Shown: positions 12,350 to 19,116 of the stretch, piece after piece
Layout: each line of letters starts with the position of its first letter
How positions within the stretch are numbered: position 1 is the stretch's first letter
Source of the DNA: DATBED01 sp035480695
GTDB lineage: Bacteria > Patescibacteriota > Saccharimonadia > Saccharimonadales > UBA4665
Direction: 5' to 3'
DNA: 21,026 bases
Assembly (NCBI GenBank): GCA_035480695.1
Contig: DATIHM010000027.1
Location: forward strand, 1-21,026
Notes under the pieces: model-generated
Databases searched by the model: none
What the model was told of the DNA's origin: nothing
Seen by the model: the letters and a program-made list of their open reading frames with translations, nothing else
Made by a program: the position numbers and the translations under genes

Positions 12350-12422
12350 CTGCGGGCCTTTACAAATCCCATTTTAATACAAAGAAAGCGTAATAGGAAT
12401 AGTCATGCTCACGGGAAGTGTC

Positions 12423-12451
12423 TTGATATTATCTATCTTTTATGTTATTAT
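12423..12451 (+). promoter_or_regulatory. Strong promoter upstream of the GH5-like gene
   Basis: TTGATA (12423-12428), 17 bases, and an extended -10 (TGT then TATTAT, 12446-12451) make the best sigma-70 promoter in the window. Transcription should begin near 12458. The transcript immediately meets a terminator-like hairpin at 12471-12490, before the coding region. Confidence 0.7.
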
Positions 12452-12470
12452 TTAACAGATAAGCAACGGT

Positions 12471-12490
12471 GGGGCTGCGGCCCCTTTTTT
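12471..12490 (+). terminator. Terminator-like hairpin in the GH5 leader (possible attenuator)
   Basis: GGGGC-TGCG-GCCCC is a perfect 5-bp GC stem with a 4-base loop, directly followed by six T's (12485-12490). On the plus strand it lies about 13 bases after the predicted transcription start and 6 bases before the ATG at 12497. It would end transcripts at about 33 nucleotides unless antiterminated. No plus-strand gene ends nearby, so it is not an ordinary 3' terminator. Confidence 0.6.
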
Positions 12491-12496
12491 ATTTAG

Positions 12497-13828
12497 ATGA
12501 GAGCGAATCCAGAAGCATCAAGCAGTCCAAACGTCTTTGCGAGCGCCAGGCGTGTCGTGTTCCAGGCCGGCGCTTTGACGCTAGCTGCCTTAGCGACGTT
12601 GGCGTATAAGGCTGAATCGGCCAACCTCGACCGGGCGATGGCTGATGGCAACCAGGTTTACGTTTCCAACGACCATCCTGAAATGTGCGGTGACATCGAC
12701 ATCAGCCATCTCGACACCAGCCCACTGCACACCGAGGGCCGTTACATCAAGAATGAAAAGGACGAGACAGTACGCATCAACGGCATCTCGGTTTATGGCG
12801 GCCTGCAGCAACCGAATTACGACGAGGAGTTCGTCAAAGAGCGGGTCGACGCCCAGATTATCGCCGGCGCCAAGTATTGGAACGCCAAGTGGATACGCCT
12901 GCAGCTATCGCAAGACCTGTGGCGGCAAGACCCCGCCAGGTTCACGGCCGAGCTCGACCGCCAGGTCAAGCTGATTACCAGCCTCAACACCGGTGTAATC
13001 TTGAACAACCAGAACGAGTTCACGGATTTCAACACTTCCGCGCCGACCGACCTGTCGATCGACTTCATCAAGTTTTTGCAGAAACGTTATGGCTGTTTGG
13101 GCGGCAAAGAAATTGTGGACGTCTTTAACGAAACGCGCTTCCACATGCCGGGCAAGAATAACCTGACCTACAGCCAGGCCTATCTTGATTTATGGCTGAA
13201 GGGCGGCAATTACCATGGTAAGAGGTTTGTCGGCCAACAGGCGCTGGTCAATGCCGCTGAAAGCATCAGCGACAACCTGGTCGAAGTAGAAGGCTTGGGC
13301 GTAGCGACCACTTTCCAGGGAGTCAAGCCGAACACGGTGAGTGACCCGAAGCACAAGGTAGTCTTCGCCTTGCACCATCCTCACATATCTGACCAAGGCG
13401 TTCAAAATTGGGGCCCGGCCTTCTTAGACCTGGCCGAAAAGAAGCCGGTGGTACTCGGCGAATACCAGTATTATCCCGCCAACCGGCAGGAGTGTCTCAA
13501 GAACCCCGGCGGCTACAGGAACATCCCGAAACTTATCTGGCTGTGGAAACAGCTTGACGGCGTCGTTTTCTGGGGGCTCCAACCTAACGTGATGGTCAGG
13601 TGGCGTTACCCGACCGCCATAACGGACGAGGTTGTCGATTTCGGGCCGCAGAGGGCTGAAGGCCTGAACGCCCCGGGCACGATGCTACCGGCGAACCCAG
13701 GCCCTGACTTTTGCCAAAAAGACCGCGGCGGCATCGGCGCATATGAGAAGGAGTACTTGGCAGAGGAGGCAATCCACAACCCCTCTACCAGCACGACCCG
13801 TCAGTCGGTTTCTTTTACTCGGCCGTGA
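12497..13828 (+). CDS. Secreted GH5-like glycoside hydrolase
   Basis: This 443-residue exported protein has a signal region at about 18-42 (RRVVFQAGALTLAALATLAY then KAESA). The barrel shows the clan GH-A/GH5 hallmarks in order: KWIRLQLS with Arg134, GVILNNQNEF (166-175), VDVFNETRF with the acid/base pair Asn211-Glu212, VVFALHHPH with His293-His294, VVLGEYQYY with the nucleophile Glu322, and VVFWGL with Trp359. The full catalytic set implies an active beta-glycan hydrolase; the substrate is not determinable. The C-terminus overlaps the convergent MFS gene by 28 bases. No Shine-Dalgarno precedes the ATG, which follows a T-rich hairpin tail. Host or neighbour polysaccharide breakdown is the inferred role. 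Confidence 0.87.
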   Translation: MRANPEASSSPNVFASARRVVFQAGALTLAALATLAYKAESANLDRAMADGNQVYVSNDHPEMCGDIDISHLDTSPLHTEGRYIKNEKDETVRINGISVYGGLQQPNYDEEFVKERVDAQIIAGAKYWNAKWIRLQLSQDLWRQDPARFTAELDRQVKLITSLNTGVILNNQNEFTDFNTSAPTDLSIDFIKFLQKRYGCLGGKEIVDVFNETRFHMPGKNNLTYSQAYLDLWLKGGNYHGKRFVGQQALVNAAESISDNLVEVEGLGVATTFQGVKPNTVSDPKHKVVFALHHPHISDQGVQNWGPAFLDLAEKKPVVLGEYQYYPANRQECLKNPGGYRNIPKLIWLWKQLDGVVFWGLQPNVMVRWRYPTAITDEVVDFGPQRAEGLNAPGTMLPANPGPDFCQKDRGGIGAYEKEYLAEEAIHNPSTSTTRQSVSFTRP

Positions 13829-15024
13829 CTTTTGCCGACTAGCATGCCTAAATAGGCCGCCAGCAAGGTAGCGATCGCCCCCGTGGCCAGGCCGATTCGT
13901 GGATTAGTATGGTCGGCGATGAGGCCTATGATGGGCCCGCCTACGGGCGTGGTTCCGGCGAAAGCGATGAACCAGAGCGACAAGACGCGGCCGCGCATTT
14001 CGGGCCGGCTGGTGAGCTGCAGGGTGGCGTTGCCGAGCGAGATGAACAGCACCGACAACGCGCCGACCAGCACCAGGATGATGTACGCCCCCAGCCGGCC
14101 CGGCGCCAGTGAGAGTAGCAATAATCCAAAACCGAACATGGCTGCCACCCGCACCAGCACGCCGATGCCGACAACTCCACGCCCCGCAGTGTAAAGACCG
14201 CCACAGACAGCCCCGATTCCCATGCAGGCCGTCATCGCCGAGTAGGTCGTGGCCGAGCCGTGCAGGGTAATCGTTGCGAACAGCGGCAGAATCACCGGGA
14301 ATTCGTAGGCGAAAGTGCCGATTATGAACATCATAAGCAGCGTGGCGCGCAGCACCGGCTCGCCCATCACGTAACGGAAGCCGGCCTTGATTTGCCCGGG
14401 CTGGCGCGGTTGCGTCCGGGCCGGCCTCAGTTCCGATTGTCGCATGGCCTTCAAGGCGATCAGTACCGCCACGTACGAAGCCGCATTGAAAAGGAAACAC
14501 TCGCCGACGCCTGTGGTCGCAATCAGCACGCCACCGATCGACGGGCCGACGATGCGCGCCACGTTGACCAACGTCGAGTTCAGCGTCACGGCATTACGAA
14601 GATATTCCGGCCCGACCATTTCAATCACGAAAGTCTGGCGCGTCGGGTTATCGATGGCCGTGGCCGTGCCCAGGCAAGCCGCCAGCACGTAGACTTCCCA
14701 AAGCTGGATATGATGGCCGACGACCAGCAGCCCGAGCGCCAAAGCGAACAGGCCGGCGGCAGTCTGTGTGCAGTAAAGGATGTGCCGTTTGTCGAAACGG
14801 TCAGCAATCACGCCGCCCCAAACGCCGAACAGCAGGATCGGCAGGAATTGCGCGGCGAGTACCAGGCCGAGCTGCGTGCCGGAATGCGTCATCTGTAAGA
14901 CGAGCCACGACAAAGCCACAGTCTGCATCCATGTGCCGCAGAGCGAAATGCTCTGGCCCAAATAAAATAACCGGAAATTGCGGACTTTGAACGAAGCGAA
15001 CGTCCGCGTGAACGCTGTATCCAT
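13801..15024 (-). CDS. MFS transporter, EntS/MFS_3-type exporter
   Basis: This 407-residue major facilitator protein has about 12 transmembrane helices. The signature motif between helices 2 and 3 is GGVIADRFDKRH (70-81). NPTRQTFVIEMVGPEYLRNAVTLNS and the ARIVGPSIGGVLI helix are typical of the MFS_3/EntS branch, which exports small molecules such as siderophores or drugs. A shorter cytoplasmic loop near the middle carries PARTQPRQPGQIKAG. The start is the ATG at 15024, 5 bases after an AAAGG ribosome site; a GTG at 15030 would overlap that site and is rejected. The 3' end overlaps the convergent GH5-like gene by 28 bases. The substrate is unknown. Confidence 0.9.
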   Translation of the reverse strand: MDTAFTRTFASFKVRNFRLFYLGQSISLCGTWMQTVALSWLVLQMTHSGTQLGLVLAAQFLPILLFGVWGGVIADRFDKRHILYCTQTAAGLFALALGLLVVGHHIQLWEVYVLAACLGTATAIDNPTRQTFVIEMVGPEYLRNAVTLNSTLVNVARIVGPSIGGVLIATTGVGECFLFNAASYVAVLIALKAMRQSELRPARTQPRQPGQIKAGFRYVMGEPVLRATLLMMFIIGTFAYEFPVILPLFATITLHGSATTYSAMTACMGIGAVCGGLYTAGRGVVGIGVLVRVAAMFGFGLLLLSLAPGRLGAYIILVLVGALSVLFISLGNATLQLTSRPEMRGRVLSLWFIAFAGTTPVGGPIIGLIADHTNPRIGLATGAIATLLAAYLGMLVGKSHGRVKETD

Positions 15025-15053
15025 AAACACCTTTGTGTTAACGCTTAATATCC

Positions 15054-15059
15054 ATTATA
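15054..15059 (-). promoter_or_regulatory. -10 box for the MFS gene
   Basis: A perfect TATAAT is read on the minus strand, 29 bases before the ATG at 15024. The -35 (TTTAGT at 17-base spacing) is weak. The 5' leader has a short AACAC-AAAG-GTGTT inverted repeat (15026-15039) that places the ribosome site in a hairpin. Confidence 0.5.
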
Positions 15060-15079
15060 CGCCGCCCGCCAAGCCAACT

Positions 15080-15104
15080 AAAAACGGCCCGCTGTCGCAG
15101 GCCG
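15080..15104 (-). terminator. Rho-independent terminator after the HdeD-family gene
   Basis: Read on the minus strand, CGGCCTGC-GACA-GCGGGCCG forms an 8-bp stem (one G-U pair) with a 4-base loop, followed by five T's. It lies 23 bases past the stop of the HdeD-family gene and just upstream of the MFS -10 box. It therefore separates the two transcription units. Confidence 0.85.
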
Positions 15105-15127
15105 CCTTTCGAGAATCGTTTTAATTT

Positions 15128-15694
15128 TTAGCGGGCGGGTTTGCGGCCCTTGGCCAGGTTGTTCATCTCGACCGCACCGGCGATGAACAGCGGGCCGGTT
15201 ATCAGGCTGTAGATTCCAAGCACCCAGACGAAAGCTACGCCACTGGCGACAGGCTGGAACAGCACGACGATTCCGGCCAGTACGGCCAATAGGCCGACAC
15301 AGACCATCAGGAATTTGTACATGGCCGGGCCTTCCTCGAACAAGCCCTCGACGACTTCAAGCACGCCACGCACGATCAGCGTGAAGCCGATAATCAGAAT
15401 CAGCGTAGCGAAAGCGACATGCACGTGCCTGAGCAGGTAAACGCCGACGCCGATTTCCAAGGCGCCAAAAAGCAGACGCAGGACCCGTGTCATCACGGAG
15501 TTCTTAGCGCTGGCAACACCCCCGATTCCGTTAATCAGCTCGGCAAGTCCACCAACAAGCACGAAAGCACTGAACAAGTAAACCAATGTGACCAGTGTTA
15601 TGCCCGGCCAGAATACGGCCGCGACTCCAAACAAGATTCCCAGTATGCCTCGAATAATGAGGCTGTTCGTCAACCTTCCCACTTCTGTTTCCAT
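15128..15694 (-). CDS. HdeD-family (DUF308) membrane protein
   Basis: This 188-residue protein has six transmembrane helices arranged as three similar pairs. The first is SLIIRGILGILFGVAAVFWPGITLVTLVYLFSAFVLVGGLAELINGI, the second covers about 70-115, and the third about 125-178. The RGILGILFG...WPG...LV repeat pattern is that of HdeD/DUF308. E. coli HdeD is linked to acid resistance, but most members have no known activity. A GAGGG site lies 5 bases before the ATG, a TATAAT box is 17 bases further up, and a strong terminator follows. It is therefore a single-gene unit. Confidence 0.9.
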   Translation of the reverse strand: METEVGRLTNSLIIRGILGILFGVAAVFWPGITLVTLVYLFSAFVLVGGLAELINGIGGVASAKNSVMTRVLRLLFGALEIGVGVYLLRHVHVAFATLILIIGFTLIVRGVLEVVEGLFEEGPAMYKFLMVCVGLLAVLAGIVVLFQPVASGVAFVWVLGIYSLITGPLFIAGAVEMNNLAKGRKPAR

Positions 15695-15711
15695 GGTTAC
15701 CCTCTTATTTC

Positions 15712-15717
15712 ATTATA
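15712..15717 (-). promoter_or_regulatory. -10 box for the HdeD-family gene
   Basis: A perfect TATAAT is read on the minus strand at 15717-15712, 17 bases before the ATG at 15694. A -35 at usual spacing is poor (ATTTGG). Confidence 0.5.
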
Positions 15718-15764
15718 TTAATGAACTTGCAAGCCCAAATATCGGCTACAGCGTCTAGGCATGT

Positions 15765-15782
15765 CTGTAAGATTTTTTACAG
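15765..15782. repeat. Inverted repeat downstream of the AI-2E gene
   Basis: CTGTAA-GATTTT-TTACAG is a perfect 6-bp inverted repeat in the gap between the AI-2E and HdeD-family genes, 24 bases past the AI-2E stop. On the minus strand it could be a weak 3' stem-loop, but no T-run follows it, so a terminator call is not justified. The rest of this 111-base gap holds only the HdeD promoter. Confidence 0.35.
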
Positions 15783-15805
15783 TCTATCTTGAAAATGGCT
15801 TAAGA

Positions 15806-16921
15806 TTATTTCGCGCCGCGTGGGCGGTTAACCATTTCGTTGTACTCGGCAAACATCTGGAAGGTCGTCAGCAGCACGATGGCCAACACAGGACCGTAGA
15901 TGATTCCCGGGAAACCGAAAATGGCAATGCCCGAAAAGACCGCCAACAAGGTGACGGCCGAGTTCAGTTTGGCATCTTTCGGCACCAGGTGAGGCCGCAG
16001 CAGGTTGTCGATGTTGGTCACCACTATCAGATGGAAAAGTATCAGGAAAATACCTTGCCAGACGTGGCCGGTCAGGGCAAGGACAATACCGATCGGAATC
16101 GTGATGATGCCGGCGCCCAACGGAATGAAACTAAGAAAAATCAATATGATTACGAAGAAGCCGAGGTAGTTCAATCCTGCGGCCCAAAGACTGAAGGTGC
16201 TGGCCAGGCCCTGACAGACCGCGATGATGAACTGACCCTTGACCATGGCTTTGGTCATGGAGCCGGCCCTCTGTATGTACAGGTTATTGATGTCGTCATG
16301 GAAAGGGCTGAGCTTCTTCAAAAAACCCATGAACTCAGCCTGGTGGCTCAACAGGTTGGTTATGAGCATCAGTGCCAGCACACCCGTCGTAAACAAGCCG
16401 ATGAAAGCGCCGCCGGCGTTTTTGACGACGTTGATTAAGCCGTTAACGGCCGACTGCGCCAGCTTCTTGAGCTGCTCGTTGACTTTTTGCTTATCCAGCT
16501 TGAAGTTTTCGCCACCGGGCAGGGACTGCACAAGTTTGGTAACGCGTTCCGAGCCCTCGTCGGTAGCCTTTTGGATCTGCGCCGAGCCGATGCTGACATT
16601 CTTCTCTTTGAATTGGTCGGCCAGGCTGCTGGCCTGGTCGACCGACACGCCGATCACCAGCAAAAGCGGCAGCAAAAAACTCAGCAGGGCCACCAGCAGC
16701 GTCGACCAGATGGCGAGCCCGTTGCGCCCGGTCTTTTTCAGTACTGCTTTGTAGACAGGGTTAAAAATAAAGGCGATCAGGATGGAAAAGATTACAGCGC
16801 CGAAATACGGCCTGACTAACCAGATGGCAGCCAGGAACGCTATCGCCATGGCGATCTGCACGCTGCGCGGAACAGGCCTCTGGACCTGGCGCGTTTCAGA
16901 TTTGGCAGGCTTTGCCGGCAT
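15806..16921 (-). CDS. AI-2E family transporter
   Basis: This 371-residue integral membrane protein of the AI-2E (YdjX/TqsA, PerM-like) family has about eight helices. The N-terminal pair (AMAIAFLAAIWLVRPYFGAVIFSILIAFIFNPVY) is followed by a soluble insert of about 100 residues (DQASSLADQFKEKN through VNEQLKKLAQS). The diagnostic C-terminal part is NIDNLLRPHLVPKDAKLNSAV then GIAIFGFPGIIYGPVLAI. Members export small molecules, and some act as Na+/H+ antiporters. The ATG at 16921 is chosen because GGAGG lies 4-5 bases upstream; an upstream in-frame ATG at 16996 would cover the intergenic operator. It is divergent from the K+ channel gene. Confidence 0.92.
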   Translation of the reverse strand: MPAKPAKSETRQVQRPVPRSVQIAMAIAFLAAIWLVRPYFGAVIFSILIAFIFNPVYKAVLKKTGRNGLAIWSTLLVALLSFLLPLLLVIGVSVDQASSLADQFKEKNVSIGSAQIQKATDEGSERVTKLVQSLPGGENFKLDKQKVNEQLKKLAQSAVNGLINVVKNAGGAFIGLFTTGVLALMLITNLLSHQAEFMGFLKKLSPFHDDINNLYIQRAGSMTKAMVKGQFIIAVCQGLASTFSLWAAGLNYLGFFVIILIFLSFIPLGAGIITIPIGIVLALTGHVWQGIFLILFHLIVVTNIDNLLRPHLVPKDAKLNSAVTLLAVFSGIAIFGFPGIIYGPVLAIVLLTTFQMFAEYNEMVNRPRGAK

Positions 16922-16981
16922 AATCCCTCCGAATTTCACCTTTAAGCTTACTACCGCCAGTGCCAAACTCCTAGGTCCCGA

Positions 16982-16997
16982 CATGATATATATCACA
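16982..16997. promoter_or_regulatory. CRP/FNR-like palindrome between AI-2E and K+ channel genes
   Basis: CATGA-TATATA-TCACA matches TGTGA-N6-TCACA at 8 of 10 positions and contains a perfect 12-base palindrome (TGATATATATCA). It shares 12 of 13 bases with the atpI/glutaredoxin site (TGACATATATCAC). It lies 60 bases before the AI-2E start and 56 before the channel start. Confidence 0.4.
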
Positions 16998-17027
16998 AGC
17001 TCTGGCTTTACTTTTGACGAGCGCCAG

Positions 17028-17046
17028 CCGACAATTAATTAGTCGG
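17028..17046 (+). promoter_or_regulatory. Imperfect palindrome / hairpin at the K+ channel ribosome site
   Basis: CCGAC-N9-GTCGG is a perfect 5-bp inverted repeat with a largely symmetric AT core. The right arm runs directly into the GGAGGGG ribosome site of the channel gene. A -35-like TTGACG lies at 17014-17019. It could be an operator or an RNA hairpin limiting translation. Confidence 0.4.
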
Positions 17047-17053
17047 AGGGGCA

Positions 17054-17371
17054 TTGAAACAACCATCGGGGGCCGAGTCAGAGTACAAGAAAGTGCAGCG
17101 GTTATTCAGGTATGCCGCGGCAATTTCGCTAGCCGTAATTACATTCGGCGCCATTTTTTATCACTTCACAGAGAAGTTCACGTGGGTTAACTCCTTCTAT
17201 TTCTGCGTCGTTACGCTAGCGACGGTCGGCTACGGCGATATAACCCCCAAAACCGATGCTGGCAAAATCTTTACGATTTTTTACATCTTAATCGGAGTAG
17301 GAATCATCGCGACGTTCTTCAATTTGACGGTCCGGCGCGCTGTAGCTAAAAGGAGTCTTAACGAGAAATGA
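17054..17371 (+). CDS. Two-helix potassium channel
   Basis: This 105-residue ion channel subunit presumably forms a tetramer in the cytoplasmic membrane. Helix 1 spans about 19-37. The pore helix leads to the filter TLATVGYGD (54-62), which has the complete K+ selectivity signature TVGYG. Helix 2 spans about 71-90 (KIFTIFYILIGVGIIATFFN). The protein has only 15 residues after helix 2 and no RCK, voltage-sensor or cyclic-nucleotide domain, so it is a minimal Ion_trans_2 pore. The start is a TTG at 17054, with GGAGGGG just upstream and no better ATG. The stop overlaps the ClC-like start (ATGA), implying coupled synthesis of a cation and an anion pathway. Confidence 0.92.
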   Translation: MKQPSGAESEYKKVQRLFRYAAAISLAVITFGAIFYHFTEKFTWVNSFYFCVVTLATVGYGDITPKTDAGKIFTIFYILIGVGIIATFFNLTVRRAVAKRSLNEK

Positions 17372-18603
17372 GCCGTCTACTCGGCCTGGCATTTTGGATC
17401 GGCGTCATCGACGCCATAATCTTCAAGCTTTTCGAAGCCCTCGTCAATAACGGCTCGAATTGGATTTGGAACGACGTTTTCCACTCTGACACGACGCGCT
17501 GGCTGGTCGTGCCATTGGCCGTCGTTTTGAGCATTGCCTTATCAAGGCTGATGCAAACGTCCAAGACTCCACGCTGGGTCAAACCGGAGACCGACCTGTT
17601 CGCCCAGCAACCCGAAAAGAAGCGGACGACGCTCGGCGGCATCGGTTTGATCCTGCTGAACGGCGGCGCCAGCCTGCTGGCCGGCGCCTCGCTCGGCCCT
17701 GAGATGGCGCTGACCGACAGCTCCAAAGCCATCGGCAAATTCGCCGCCGAGCAGGGCAAGGCCGGGCAGGCTGGCGCCGTGCTGGTGGCTGCCAGCATCG
17801 GCGCATTAATGGTTGCCTTCCTAGGCTCGCTGCTCATGGTGACGCTGCCGCTCTTGCTGGTCTACAAGCAGGCCAAAAAGTTGACACTGGAAAGTGTGCT
17901 GCCGATTGTGCTGGCCGCCGTCAGCGCTTATGCCACACTTTGGGTGATGGACCCGCAGACCAAGGGCTACGGTTCGATTCCGGCGGCACCCCACGTCGAT
18001 TTGCAGGACTACATCGCGGCCGCAGTCGTCGCCCTTTGCGCCAGCATCTTCGCCTTCTGCTTAGTGCAGCTCATCAAGCATCTTTCGGATTGGACTCAGC
18101 ATATCAACCAAAAGTGGCCATGGTATGCCTCGGCCGGCTTGTTCGGTCTCGTTTTGGGAATCATTTATCTTGTTGGCGGGCAAAGCGTCCAGTTCAGCGG
18201 GTCTGCGGGTTCATCCATGCTGCTGCACAATGCGCACGACTATGGCACCTGGGCGTTCCTGGGATTGGCCGTTGTCAAGCTGTTGGCCACCGGCTGGTCG
18301 AAAACCACCGGCTACCGCGGCGGCCTGTTTTTTCCGTCAATCTATGCCGGGTTGGCGCTCAGCCTGTTCGTCGGCTCGCTCGACAGTCCGCTGGCCGGAG
18401 CCGGTGCATTGGTCGGAGCGATCGCCGGTATCTTCGCGGCCGTCAGCGATTCCGGCATCGTCGCTTTTTTGATGATCGTAGCCATCTTGCCATACAAACT
18501 TATAGGCGTCGCAGTCGTGGCTATCGCCGCCGCGCTGGCCGGCAACAAGCTTCTCAATAAATTACCCACAGTTATGCACAGAAATAAATCTGTTAATGCT
18601 TAG
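17368..18603 (+). CDS. ClC-type chloride channel family protein
   Basis: This 411-residue membrane protein has about ten helices. Two ClC landmarks are present: GASLGPEM (106-113), the counterpart of GREGP, and GYRGGLFFPSIYAG (315-328), the counterpart of the GxFxPxL motif. In the first, the gating glutamate (Glu148 of E. coli ClC-ec1) is Leu109. The usual GSGIP serine motif is not evident; YGSIPAAP (201-208) is the nearest resemblance. Loss of the gating Glu would favour a channel or an uncoupled pathway over H+/Cl- exchange; this is inference. No CBS domains follow. The gene overlaps the K+ channel stop by 4 bases and ends in a weak hairpin. Confidence 0.82.
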   Translation: MSRLLGLAFWIGVIDAIIFKLFEALVNNGSNWIWNDVFHSDTTRWLVVPLAVVLSIALSRLMQTSKTPRWVKPETDLFAQQPEKKRTTLGGIGLILLNGGASLLAGASLGPEMALTDSSKAIGKFAAEQGKAGQAGAVLVAASIGALMVAFLGSLLMVTLPLLLVYKQAKKLTLESVLPIVLAAVSAYATLWVMDPQTKGYGSIPAAPHVDLQDYIAAAVVALCASIFAFCLVQLIKHLSDWTQHINQKWPWYASAGLFGLVLGIIYLVGGQSVQFSGSAGSSMLLHNAHDYGTWAFLGLAVVKLLATGWSKTTGYRGGLFFPSIYAGLALSLFVGSLDSPLAGAGALVGAIAGIFAAVSDSGIVAFLMIVAILPYKLIGVAVVAIAAALAGNKLLNKLPTVMHRNKSVNA

Positions 18604-18619
18604 TCAAGCATACCTTTTT
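18596..18619 (+). terminator. Weak terminator overlapping the end of the ClC-like gene
   Basis: ATGCTT-AGTC-AAGCAT is a perfect 6-bp stem that includes the stop codon (18601-18603). It is followed by ACC and five T's. The stem is AT-rich, so termination may be partial and some reading through into the next gene is possible. Confidence 0.45.
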
Positions 18620-18673
18620 ATTGACAAACATGCGAGTTGGGTGGACGATTAGGGTATAAAAGAGGAGGGTGCT

Positions 18674-19069
18674 ATGCCACGTAACGACGAACCAAGTGGG
18701 TGGGTAGGATGGGTATACTTCGCAGGAATACTCCTGATAGTGCGCGCTATATTCCAGGCTTTCATGGGAGCCGTGGCGTTAGGCAAACACTCTTTCTATG
18801 TGGTGACTGCGCACCAGCTGGCCGTATTCAACTACACAGCTTGGGGCTGGGGTGACATCATCTTGGCAATCGTGCTATTCACGGCCGGATTTTCGCTGCT
18901 GCACGGCGGCCTTTGGGGACGGGTCGTGGGCGTTTTGGCAGCTGCCATCGGCCTACTAGCTAACTTGGTGTTCCTGCCGGCTTACCCGATCTGGTGCATC
19001 GTTGCCATCATCATCGACTCGTTTATCCTGTACGCCCTGATTGTCCACGGCGACGAAGCCAAGGCATAA
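18674..19069 (+). CDS. Four-helix DUF7144-like membrane protein
   Basis: This 131-residue integral membrane protein has four helices. It starts with SGWVGWVYFAGILLIVRAIFQAFMGAVAL, the opening typical of a small actinobacterial family I know as DUF7144. A short loop with FNYTAWGWGDI follows, then helices at about 58-76, 80-98 and 105-123. No activity is known for the family. A strong GAGGAGG ribosome site lies 5 bases before the ATG. A perfect TTGACA (18621-18626) may be the -35, with a poor -10 (GACGAT, 18644-18649). The strong site and own promoter suggest independent expression from the ClC-like gene. Confidence 0.8.
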   Translation: MPRNDEPSGWVGWVYFAGILLIVRAIFQAFMGAVALGKHSFYVVTAHQLAVFNYTAWGWGDIILAIVLFTAGFSLLHGGLWGRVVGVLAAAIGLLANLVFLPAYPIWCIVAIIIDSFILYALIVHGDEAKA

Positions 19070-19116
19070 AATAGCTTACAATCAGGCAACGGTCAGTTTA
19101 ATCGAAAGGGTCGGTT

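Noticed and set aside
12469..12496. Alternative GTG start at 12469 for the GH5-like gene within the hairpin
   Set aside because: It is out of frame with the coding region (28 bases from the ATG).
15765..15782. CTGTAA/TTACAG inverted repeat as a strong terminator for AI-2E
   Set aside because: Its stem is AT-rich and no T-run follows on the minus strand, so it is listed only as an inverted repeat.
18562..18580. Two DnaA-box-like 9-mers (TTACCCACA and TTATGCACA) 10 bases apart, possible replication origin
   Set aside because: They lie inside the end of the ClC-like coding region. There is no dnaA/dnaN neighbour, no AT-rich unwinding region and no further boxes. Chance is more likely.
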